From JAWQFO01 sp033436665 (lineage in GTDB: Bacteria; Pseudomonadota; Alphaproteobacteria; Rhodobacterales; Rhodobacteraceae), in contig NZ_JAWQFO010000007.1 of assembly GCF_033436665.1 (NCBI RefSeq), positions 62,001 to 126,000 on the forward strand: 64,000 bases of DNA. The letters run 5' to 3'. Position numbers and translations under genes: made by a program. Of the stretch, positions 34,041 to 41,531 are shown piece after piece (positions within the stretch are counted from its first letter, which is position 1; every line of letters starts with the position of its first letter). Under the pieces are notes generated by a model. That model was not told where the DNA came from and made no database searches. It saw only the letters and a list, made by a program, of their open reading frames with translations.

Positions 34041-35422
34041 AGCCGGTCCCCCAGCAGGAACTGCGCCGCCCGATCGAGCCGGATGTGCGGCGGCCCGTCA
34101 CCCGGCCGCAAGGTCAGCGGGGCGGGCGCGAAGCTCATGATCCGGTAGTCCTGGTCGAGCCACTTCTCCGCGCCCGCCTTGGCCGGCGACAGCAGGTGAC
34201 CGGGATCCTGCGGCAACTCGCCCGGATAGAAGGCGGCCTGTTTTCCGGTCTCAAGCAGCGTGCCGCGAACCACGTCGAGCGTGCGCCCGTCGTGTTCGCG
34301 CGTCTCCTCGGTCGTCGCCCGGAGCGCCGCGATCGACATCGCCGCGGTTTCGGCCCCGGCGAACTGGGCGCGGTCCACCGCGCCGCGCACCAGCGCCTCC
34401 ATGAAGGCGGTGAGCCGCGGATGCTGGGCGTGGTGTAGATGATCCGCCTTGGTTGCGGCAAAAAGGATCTTCTCGACACGCTTGCCCGTGAAGATCTGGG
34501 TTAGGAAAGCGTTGCGACCTGGCCGGAACGCCCCGAGAATATCGGTCATTGCGCCGCGCATGTCCTCGACGGCGCGCGGTCCCTTGTGGATCGCGCCCAG
34601 CGCGTCCACCAGCACGACCTGCCGGTCGATGCGGGCGAAATGGTCGCGGAAGAAGGGTTTGACCACCTGCCGCTTGTAGGCCTCGAAGCGCCGTGCCATC
34701 TCGCGCCGGAGCGAGCCGCGCGGGGATGCGCCCTCGGGCAGCGGCGCAAAGGTCAGAACCGGCGACCCGGCAAGATCGCCCGGCAGCAGGAAGCGACCCG
34801 GTGTGCAGTCGGAGTAACCGGCGGTACGTGCCGCCGTGAGGTAGTCCGTGAAGCGGTCGGCGAGTGCCCGCGCCTGCGGTTCGTCGAGTTTGGCAGCCGC
34901 ATCGGTCTCGCCCGCCAGCGCGCGGAACGCCGCGGCCTCGGGCCGGTCCGCCAGCCGGGTCAGAACCTCGGCGGACCAGGCGTCGTAGGTTTTCTCAAGC
35001 AATCCGAGGTCGAGCAGCCACTCGCCGGGATAGTCGACGATGTCGATATGCACGGTCCTCGGGCCCTTGAGCCCGGCCAGCAACCCGGCCCGCCGCACCC
35101 GCAACGACAGGCGCAGTTCCGAGATCGAGCGCGTGCTGTCTGGCCAGCGTGGCGCACGTGCCGTCAGATCCGCGAGATGGCTCTCGAAATCGAAACGCGG
35201 CAGGGTGTCGTCGGGCTGCGGCTGCAGGTAGGCCGCCTCGATCCGGCCCTCGGCGGCGGCGACGAGCTGCGGCATGCGTCCGCGGTCGAGCAAGTTGGCG
35301 ACAAGCGAGGTGATGAACACCGTCTTGCCCGAGCGCGCCAGCCCGGTCACCCCGAGACGGATCACCGGTTCGAACAATGTCTCGTTCACCGAATCCTGCA
35401 GCGTCTCGACCTGCCGCAGCAT
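34037..35422 (-). CDS. YcjX family P-loop GTPase-like protein (DUF463)
   Basis: A 461-aa cytosolic protein with P-loop GLARSGKT at 27-34, RTVHIDIVDYPGEWLLDL as the switch/Walker B region and ATKADHLHHAQH near the position of a guanine-specificity motif, matching the YcjX/DUF463 family of stress-associated ATP/GTPases. ATG 35422 gives the usual short lead before the P-loop. A TTG at 35449 is an alternative start. It is divergent from truA, is followed by GNAT and YcjF, and forms a likely four-gene operon. Confidence 0.88.
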   Translation of the reverse strand: MLRQVETLQDSVNETLFEPVIRLGVTGLARSGKTVFITSLVANLLDRGRMPQLVAAAEGRIEAAYLQPQPDDTLPRFDFESHLADLTARAPRWPDSTRSISELRLSLRVRRAGLLAGLKGPRTVHIDIVDYPGEWLLDLGLLEKTYDAWSAEVLTRLADRPEAAAFRALAGETDAAAKLDEPQARALADRFTDYLTAARTAGYSDCTPGRFLLPGDLAGSPVLTFAPLPEGASPRGSLRREMARRFEAYKRQVVKPFFRDHFARIDRQVVLVDALGAIHKGPRAVEDMRGAMTDILGAFRPGRNAFLTQIFTGKRVEKILFAATKADHLHHAQHPRLTAFMEALVRGAVDRAQFAGAETAAMSIAALRATTEETREHDGRTLDVVRGTLLETGKQAAFYPGELPQDPGHLLSPAKAGAEKWLDQDYRIMSFAPAPLTLRPGDGPPHIRLDRAAQFLLGDRL

Positions 35423-35569
35423 CGAATCGGCAATCGTGGAAATGACCAAGACCAGTGCGCCCTTGCGAAACCCGTGTTCTCTCTACATAGGCCCCGGTTC
35501 GCCGGCTTGCCAGAGGCCCGCGCCGGCCCGCGGTTTGACCCGCGCCGCGCCGCGCGCTAGGGGCATCTC

Positions 35570-36346
35570 ATGCCCCGGTACGCGCTGCAGATCGAATATC
35601 ACGGCGGCCCGTTCTCGGGCTGGCAGCGGCAGGATGCGCAACCGTCGGTGCAAGGGGCGATCGAGGCGGCCCTCACCAAGCTCGAACCGCGCGCCCACAC
35701 GATCGCCGCTGCAGGGCGCACCGATGCAGGGGTGCACGCTTTGGCACAGGTCGCGCATTGCGACATGGAGAGGACCTGGGACCCGTTCCGCCTGTCTGAA
35801 GCCCTGAACTATCATCTCAAGCCCGCCCCGGTGGCGATCACCGCCTGCGCCGAGGTCGCGCCGGACTGGCACGCACGGTTCTCGGCGCAGGAGCGACGTT
35901 ACCTTTTCCGCATTCTCGTGCGGCGCGCCCCGGCGACGCACCAGGCCGGACTGGTCTGGCAGGTCAAGAACGACCTCGACGTCGCGGCCATGCAGGCAGG
36001 CGCGCAATATCTTCTGGGCCGGCACGACTTCACGACCTTCCGCTCGACCATGTGCCAGGCGCAAAGCCCGGTCAAAACTCTCGATCACCTGACCGTCACG
36101 CGCGTCGAGACCCGGGCCGGCACCGAGATCGAATGCGACGTGCGGGCGCGCTCTTTCCTGCACAACCAGGTGCGCAGCTTCGTCGGGACGCTGGAGCGCG
36201 TCGGCGCCGGGGCCTGGTCGCCGGAAGACGTGCGCACCGCGCTCACGGCGCGCGACCGTGCGGCCTGCGGCCCGGTCTGCCCGCCCGAAGGCCTATACCT
36301 CGCAGGTGTGAGCTACGCGGACGATCCCTTCGCAGCCTGGGGATAA
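35570..36346 (+). CDS. truA: tRNA pseudouridine(38-40) synthase TruA
   Basis: Makes pseudouridine at positions 38-40 of the tRNA anticodon arm. The product is 258 aa, starting MPRYALQIEYHGG. The catalytic Asp is at 52 in AAGRTDAGVHALAQV, with FLHNQVRSFVGTLERVG in the C-terminal half. It is monocistronic as far as can be seen, and divergent from the YcjX operon across 147 bases. Confidence 0.95.
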   Translation: MPRYALQIEYHGGPFSGWQRQDAQPSVQGAIEAALTKLEPRAHTIAAAGRTDAGVHALAQVAHCDMERTWDPFRLSEALNYHLKPAPVAITACAEVAPDWHARFSAQERRYLFRILVRRAPATHQAGLVWQVKNDLDVAAMQAGAQYLLGRHDFTTFRSTMCQAQSPVKTLDHLTVTRVETRAGTEIECDVRARSFLHNQVRSFVGTLERVGAGAWSPEDVRTALTARDRAACGPVCPPEGLYLAGVSYADDPFAAWG

Positions 36347-36874
36347 GGCGTTCGAGGGCGACAGCGCGAATTCGGCTCATAGGTTCACGTCGCGCATGGG
36401 AATTCATCCCCAACGTCCAAGAGTGTAAAGAAATTTTTGCCTGTGTAAGCTCACCGCGCCGTGACCGAGCCAAGCTGCGCCACGCGGCCGCGGCATTTAC
36501 CATTTTGCCGTGAGGCGCCAGTTTTTCGCAATGATGCAGGTGTCGCGATGCCGAGTTTGACCGGATCCGATTTGACAGGTCACTTGTCCACAGTGCGATC
36601 CGATAAAAACCGGCGGGCCGGGGAATACATTGCCCCCGGCCCGCCCATACTCGATACACGGAATTTCCCAAACTCGTTACCCGACACATGCACCGTCTCC
36701 GTCGCGAATGACCACGAGCAGCGCCGGTGCGTCCGGATATACGACGCGGCGGCGGCGCGCCCTGCCGCCTCTGCGTCGCACCCGCGGGTCCTCCGTCCGG
36801 TACACCCGCAATCACGTTTGATCGGAGGACCGAGTTTCAGCGCGTCTAAACTTTTTTCGGGTGGGCGCCGCGCG
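36347..36874. other. Intergenic region between truA and the anti-sigma gene
   Basis: 528 bases with no gene I can support. It contains a GTGTAA direct repeat (36423-36428 and 36443-36448, 20 bases apart) in a locally AT-rich patch, and a strong hairpin at 36612-36645. A 37-codon Arg-rich plus-strand frame (36710-36823) lacks a good ribosome site and is not called. The remainder has the look of untranslated 3' sequence of the sigma/anti-sigma transcript. Confidence 0.5.
36612..36645 (-). terminator. Strong terminator facing the sigma/anti-sigma operon
   Basis: A perfect 12-bp GC stem (36612-36623 with 36634-36645) with a 10-base loop. Read on the minus strand it is followed by GGTTTTTATCG, a proper U-tract. 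It lies about 230 bases past the anti-sigma stop, so the transcript would have a long 3' tail. Confidence 0.75.
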
Positions 36875-37549
36875 TCAGAGTTCGGAGACCTCGCCGGCGG
36901 CGAGCACATCGCCCGTCGGCGCCCCGGTGGGCGATCCGCCGGGCGGTTCGTCACTGACGGCGAGGGTCAGCTGCGAAGCAATCGGTTTGAGATCGTCGGG
37001 AAACGGCACGTGGATCATGCCGTCTTCGGGCAGAAGGCCAAGCGAGACCGGCGCGGCGTCGGGCGCGATGGCCCAGACCTCGAGCACACGACCCGGGCGC
37101 GCGTCGCCCGCGATTCTGTTCAGCGCGAGCCCGTCGCGCACGGGGTCGTAGACGGCTAGCACGGTGACCTCGTCACCAGCGATCTGCGTGGCGAACAGCG
37201 GTACCGATCCCGGCGGCTGGAGCGTCTGCCAACCAAGAAAGGCCGCGAGCGCGAGCGCGGCGAGGCTGACACCCTGCCAAAGACCGGCGCGGCTGAAGAC
37301 GGGCACGCGCCCGCCGCCGAAAAGTCGCGTGGCGATGGCCCTCTTGACCCGCCGCGGCGGTTTCACCGGCCCGATGTCGTCGGTCATCGCGGCGAGCCGC
37401 TCGTGCCAGGCCGCGACCGCGTCGGCGAAGTCGGGCTGATAGAAGGTCCGGTCGCGCACCTCCGCCAGTTCGTTCGGCGGCGTGAGACCCAGCGCGTATT
37501 CGGCAGCCAGACCGTCGAAATCCTCGGGGGTATCGGGTGTGTCGGTCAT
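36875..37549 (-). CDS. Anti-sigma factor, RskA-like
   Basis: A 224-aa membrane protein. The N-terminal cytosolic helical part contains LAAEYALGLTPPNELAEV, typical of RskA-type sigma-binding domains. One membrane segment lies at about 98-115 (GVSLAALALAAFLGWQTL). A periplasmic RskA/anti-sigma-K domain includes RVLEVWAIAPDAAPVSLG. There are no Cys at all, so it is not a zinc anti-sigma such as ChrR. ATG 37549 overlaps the sigma-factor stop in an ATGA, which fixes it. It probably holds the neighbouring ECF sigma inactive until an envelope or redox signal arrives (inference). Confidence 0.87.
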   Translation of the reverse strand: MTDTPDTPEDFDGLAAEYALGLTPPNELAEVRDRTFYQPDFADAVAAWHERLAAMTDDIGPVKPPRRVKRAIATRLFGGGRVPVFSRAGLWQGVSLAALALAAFLGWQTLQPPGSVPLFATQIAGDEVTVLAVYDPVRDGLALNRIAGDARPGRVLEVWAIAPDAAPVSLGLLPEDGMIHVPFPDDLKPIASQLTLAVSDEPPGGSPTGAPTGDVLAAGEVSEL

Positions 37550-38091
37550 GACGACATGCACTCCCGCAGCGCGATCAGGCCGCGCCGCAGCCAGGTGCGC
37601 ATGGTGTTGAGCGGCACCCGGAAGCGTTCGGCAAGTTCGGCGTAACTGTCACCGTCGAGATAGGCGCCGCGGATGGCCGCGCCGCGGTCCGTCGGCAGCG
37701 CATCGAGGCAATCGGTCAGTTTGCGGGCCTCCGAGGCGGCCACGGCCGACTGCTCGGGCGTAGGTCCATAGGCCACAAGTTCGCCGGGCACCGAATCCAT
37801 GTCCGTGCGCCCTGCCTTGCGCGCGCGCACGCGGTCGATGGCGGTGTTGCGGGCAATAGTGATCAGCCATGTCATCGGGGACAGGCCGTTCGCGGCATAG
37901 CGATCGGCGTTGTTCCAAATTTTGACATAGGTATCCTGCATGGCGTCCTCGGCCGCGGCCCGGTTGTTCAAGACACGCAGGCAAATGCCGAATAGTTTCG
38001 ACGAGGTGGCGTCATAGAGATCGTCGAAAGCCCTGCGGTCACGCAGCGCGACCCGCGCAATCAGCTGCTCGATCTGCGTTCGGTCCAACAA
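37546..38091 (-). CDS. ECF RNA polymerase sigma factor (SigK/RpoE-like)
   Basis: A 181-aa group IV sigma factor. Region 2 contains AEDAMQDTYVKIWNNADRY and LSPMTWLITIARNTAIDRVR. Region 4 contains DGDSYAELAERFRVPLNTMRTWLRRGL. The start is called at TTG 38091 because a GGAGGG site lies 9 bases upstream and the N-terminus then begins just before region 2. ATG 38148 would add a 19-residue unconserved tail. It is co-translated with its anti-sigma. Target genes are not evident in the window. Confidence 0.85.
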   Translation of the reverse strand: MLDRTQIEQLIARVALRDRRAFDDLYDATSSKLFGICLRVLNNRAAAEDAMQDTYVKIWNNADRYAANGLSPMTWLITIARNTAIDRVRARKAGRTDMDSVPGELVAYGPTPEQSAVAASEARKLTDCLDALPTDRGAAIRGAYLDGDSYAELAERFRVPLNTMRTWLRRGLIALRECMSS

Positions 38092-38209
38092 GCCCGGTCG
38101 CCCTCCGAAACCTTTCCAGGTCACTCGGGCCAGTACGTGACAGAACAAATGCGTTTGTCAAACAACACTTTCCGTTGCGCCGAACGCGTGCCCGCGGCGC
38201 CACGGCCCG

Positions 38210-39445
38210 TCAGACCGCGCGCTGGGTGTACCTTGCAAGTTCCGCGCGCGCGACCTGCCGGCGGTGCACGGCATCAGGTCCGTCGGCCAGCCGCAGCGTG
38301 CGCTGGTGCGTCCAGGCGCGCGCCAGCGGCGTGTCCTGAGAGATGCCCTGACCGCCGTGCATCTGCACCGCCTCGTCGATCACCTTGAGCGCCACGCGTG
38401 GCGCGATGACCTTGATCTGGCTGATCCAGGGCGCCGCGGCGCGTGCGTCGCCCTGGTCCATCATCCAGGCCGCCTTGAGGCAGAGCAGACGCGCCATTTC
38501 GATCTCCATGCGCGCCTCAGCGATGATGTCGTAATTCGCGCCAAGCTGCGCCAGGGGTTTGCCAAAGGCCTCGCGGTCGAGGCTGCGTCGGCACAGCAGT
38601 TCCAGCGCCGCCTCGGCCTGCCCGATGGCGCGCATGCAATGGTGGATGCGCCCCGGCCCCAGCCGGCCCTGCGCGATCTCGAAGCCACGCCCCTCGCCCA
38701 GCAGCATGTTCTCGACCGGCACCCGGACTTTCGTGAAACGGATATGCATGTGCCCGTGCGGCGCGTCGTCCTGTCCGTAGACCATCATCGGGCGCAGCAC
38801 CTCGATGCCAGGCGTGTCGGCGGGCACCACGATCATCGCGTGGCGCTTGTGTCTGGGCAGGTCCTCCCCGCCGGTGCGCACCATGACGATATAGACCTTG
38901 CAGCGCGGGTCGCCGGCGCCGCTCGCCCACCATTTCTCGCCATCCAGCACATATGCGTCGCCGTCCCGCTTGCAGATCATCTCGAGATTCGTCGGATCCG
39001 ACGAGGCGACGTCGGGCTCGGTCATCAGGTAGGCCGAGCGGATCTCTCCGGCCAGAAGCGGCGTCAGCCAGCGGTCCTTCATCGCGTCCGAGCCGTAGCG
39101 TTCGAACACCTCCATGTTGCCGGTATCCGGCGCCGAACAGTTGAAGACCTCGGCCCCGAGCGGCGTGCGGCCCATTTCTTCGGCGAAATGCGCGTATTCC
39201 ACCGTGGAAAGCCCCAGTCCCCGCGCGCTGTCGGTCAGCCAGAAGTTCCAGAGCTCCGCGGCCCTCGCCTTTTCCTTGAGCCCTTCGAGAATTTCGGTCT
39301 GGCGCGCGGTGAACTGCCAGCGATCGCCGGTGTCGATCTCGGCATGGTATGCGGCCTCGAGCGGGATCACCTCGTCGCGGATCATCGCCTTGACCCGTTC
39401 CAGCATCTCACGCACCTGTGGTCTGACCGCGAAACTCATTTCCAT
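38210..39445 (-). CDS. Acyl-CoA dehydrogenase (ACAD10/11-like)
   Basis: A 411-aa FAD-dependent acyl-CoA dehydrogenase. The FAD/substrate segment YLMTEPDVASSDPTNLE, the DGEKWWASGAG motif, GRIHHCMRAIGQAEAALEL and the C-terminal QMHGGQGISQDTPLA are all present. ATG 39445 has a GGGAGG site 5 bases upstream. It is divergent from an APH-family kinase gene. That pairing matches bacterial ACAD10/11-type systems, in which a kinase phosphorylates a hydroxyacyl-CoA before dehydrogenase processing. The functional link is inferred from the family. Confidence 0.92.
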   Translation of the reverse strand: MEMSFAVRPQVREMLERVKAMIRDEVIPLEAAYHAEIDTGDRWQFTARQTEILEGLKEKARAAELWNFWLTDSARGLGLSTVEYAHFAEEMGRTPLGAEVFNCSAPDTGNMEVFERYGSDAMKDRWLTPLLAGEIRSAYLMTEPDVASSDPTNLEMICKRDGDAYVLDGEKWWASGAGDPRCKVYIVMVRTGGEDLPRHKRHAMIVVPADTPGIEVLRPMMVYGQDDAPHGHMHIRFTKVRVPVENMLLGEGRGFEIAQGRLGPGRIHHCMRAIGQAEAALELLCRRSLDREAFGKPLAQLGANYDIIAEARMEIEMARLLCLKAAWMMDQGDARAAAPWISQIKVIAPRVALKVIDEAVQMHGGQGISQDTPLARAWTHQRTLRLADGPDAVHRRQVARAELARYTQRAV

Positions 39446-39529
39446 GTCCGCCTCCCTGCCCGCCGGGTCTTTCCCCGCGGCGCCAGACTTGCTTAGATCG
39501 CCCAACCTGTCCATGCCGCCGGGATCGCG

Positions 39530-40546
39530 ATGCACCAGTACGACCAGACCGACCTTCAGGACTACCTGCGCGCTTATGTCGAGGGTTTCGACCGGCTCGA
39601 CGCTATCGAGAAATTTTCGGACGGCCAGTCGAACCCGACCTACAAGGTGACCAGCGGCGACAGGCGCTTCGTGCTGCGCGCCAAGCCGCCGGGCAAGCTT
39701 TTGAAATCCGCCCATGCCGTCGACCGCGAATTCCGGGTCATGCGGGCGCTGGCGGAGACCGATGTGCCGGTTCCGCGCGTGTTGCATCTGAGCGAGGCGG
39801 AGAGTCCATTTGGCACGCAGTTCTACGTCATGGACATGATCGACGGCCGCATCTTCTGGGACCCTGCCCTGCCGGAGCTTGATGCGTCGGTCCGCGCACG
39901 GATTTACGACGACATGAACCGGGTGCTCGCGGCCCTGCATTCGGTTGATGTGGCGGCGGCGGGTCTTTCGGATTTCGGCAAGCCCGGCAATTACTTCGCG
40001 CGCCAGACCGCGCGCTGGTCGGGCCAGTACCGCGACAGCGAGACCGAGCCGCTTGCCGACGTGGACTGGTTGATGGGCTGGCTCGACGATCACATGGTTG
40101 AGGACGACGGCACCATTTCGGTCGTGCATGGCGACTACCGGATCGACAACATGATCTTCGCGCCGGACCGCGAAGAGGTGCGGGCCCTGCTCGACTGGGA
40201 ACTGTCGACCCTGGGCCACCCTTTTGCCGATCTCGCCTACCAGTGCATGCACTGGCGCCTGCCGCACAAGGGCGGCTTTCGCGGACTGGGCGGCGTCGAC
40301 CGCGCGGACCTCGGCCTGCCCTCGGAAGAGGATTACGTGGCGCGCTACTGCGAGCGGCGCGGCATCGCGGCGCCGGAGAACTGGCGGTTCTACGTGGTTT
40401 TCTCGTATTTTCGCCTGCTGGCGATCCTGCAGGGCGTGCTGAAGCGCGCGCTCGACGGCAATGCCTCGAACCCGCGCGACGTCAGCCAGACCCGCGCGGT
40501 GGTCGAGCTCATGGCCCGCGACGCCCGGGCGCTCGCCGCGGCGTGA
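39530..40546 (+). CDS. Aminoglycoside-phosphotransferase-fold (APH/ACAD10-type) kinase
   Basis: A 338-aa choline-kinase/APH fold protein. The catalytic loop is VVHGDYRIDNMIF (H200, D202), the metal-binding segment LLDWELSTLG starts near 221, and FSDGQSNPTYKV forms the N-lobe glycine-rich part. The close match to ACAD10/11 N-terminal kinase domains and the divergent acyl-CoA dehydrogenase argue for a role in hydroxyacyl-CoA catabolism and against antibiotic resistance. It is followed by a LysR gene after 7 bases. Confidence 0.88.
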   Translation: MHQYDQTDLQDYLRAYVEGFDRLDAIEKFSDGQSNPTYKVTSGDRRFVLRAKPPGKLLKSAHAVDREFRVMRALAETDVPVPRVLHLSEAESPFGTQFYVMDMIDGRIFWDPALPELDASVRARIYDDMNRVLAALHSVDVAAAGLSDFGKPGNYFARQTARWSGQYRDSETEPLADVDWLMGWLDDHMVEDDGTISVVHGDYRIDNMIFAPDREEVRALLDWELSTLGHPFADLAYQCMHWRLPHKGGFRGLGGVDRADLGLPSEEDYVARYCERRGIAAPENWRFYVVFSYFRLLAILQGVLKRALDGNASNPRDVSQTRAVVELMARDARALAAA

Positions 40547-40553
40547 ACCCGGC

Positions 40554-41453
40554 ATGAACAGCGTCACCCTCAAACAGCTCGACGCCTTCGTGCAGGTGGC
40601 CGATCTCGGCAGTTTCCGGCGCGCGGCGGAACGGCTCAACACCACGCAGCCCAACATCTCGGCCCGCATTGCCGGGCTCGAGGCCACGCTGGGCGTGACC
40701 CTGATGGACCGCGATGCCGGGTCGGTCCGCCTGACCTCGCGCGGTCGGACGCTGCTGGACCATGCCCGCGACGTGCTTCGCTCGGTCGAGGCGATGCTGG
40801 GCGCGGTCGGGGACGCGGGCCTCGTGCAGGGGGTCATGCGGCTCGGGGTGACGGAGCTTGTCGTACACACCTGGCTTTCGACCTATCTCGGCGCGCTCAG
40901 GGAGCGCTTTCCGAACCTGCTCGTGGAGTTGACGGTCGATTTGTCCGCAGACCTGTCGAAGGCGCTGTTCGACAGATCACTGGACATGACCTTCCAGAAC
41001 GGACCTTTCGGCCGGCAGATCAGCGGAACGGTCGAACTTGGCCTGCATCCCTACGTCTGGGTCGCCGGCGCGGTGCCCGATCTCGGGCAGGGCCGCCGGC
41101 TGGCAGCGACCGATCTTCTTGCGCATCCGATTCTCACCCATTCCCGCGGCACCCTGGCTTTCGATCAGATTTCCGCGCATTTCGCCGGAACCGGCGTGCG
41201 CCCGCGGCTCGTGCCCTCCTCGAACCTCGCGGCCTGCCTTCAGATGGCGCTCGACGGCTACGGGCTGGCCTGTCTGCCGCGTGCCATGGTTTGGGACGCA
41301 CTGGCAACCGAACGCCTGCGCGAACTCGACTACGGGTGGACCCCGGACCCGCTCGGTTTTGCCGCGCGGTTCGATGCCGGGCGCGCAAGCGGCTACGTGG
41401 CCGACGCCGCGGAATTGGCCCGGGACATCGCGCTTGAAGATCGAAATTCCTGA
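40554..41453 (+). CDS. LysR family transcriptional regulator
   Basis: A 299-aa LysR regulator. The N-terminal winged HTH is FVQVADLGSFRRAAERLNTTQPNISARIAGLEATLG, conserved in layout, and the rest is a periplasmic-binding-like effector domain. It starts 7 bases after the kinase gene and precedes hyuA by 78 bases on the same strand. LysR proteins usually control adjacent genes, so either the hydantoinase operon or the kinase/dehydrogenase pair is its likely target (inference). Confidence 0.92.
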   Translation: MNSVTLKQLDAFVQVADLGSFRRAAERLNTTQPNISARIAGLEATLGVTLMDRDAGSVRLTSRGRTLLDHARDVLRSVEAMLGAVGDAGLVQGVMRLGVTELVVHTWLSTYLGALRERFPNLLVELTVDLSADLSKALFDRSLDMTFQNGPFGRQISGTVELGLHPYVWVAGAVPDLGQGRRLAATDLLAHPILTHSRGTLAFDQISAHFAGTGVRPRLVPSSNLAACLQMALDGYGLACLPRAMVWDALATERLRELDYGWTPDPLGFAARFDAGRASGYVADAAELARDIALEDRNS

Positions 41454-41531
41454 TCCAATCCATAGAATCGAAGAATTGGACGCGATCCTGTGCGCCGCGA
41501 TAGCGTCGCGCGGAATGGATTCGGAGGCGAT

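Noticed and set aside
36710..36823. 37-codon Arg-rich plus-strand frame
   Set aside because: No ribosome site and no similarity I can recognise. Composition is explained by local GC.
36461..37159. 232-codon plus-strand frame between truA and the anti-sigma gene
   Set aside because: Half of it is antisense to the anti-sigma gene, there is no ribosome site, and a terminator hairpin lies inside it.
39530..40546. APH fold considered as an aminoglycoside resistance gene
   Set aside because: The motifs and the divergent acyl-CoA dehydrogenase fit ACAD10/11-type kinases. No resistance context.
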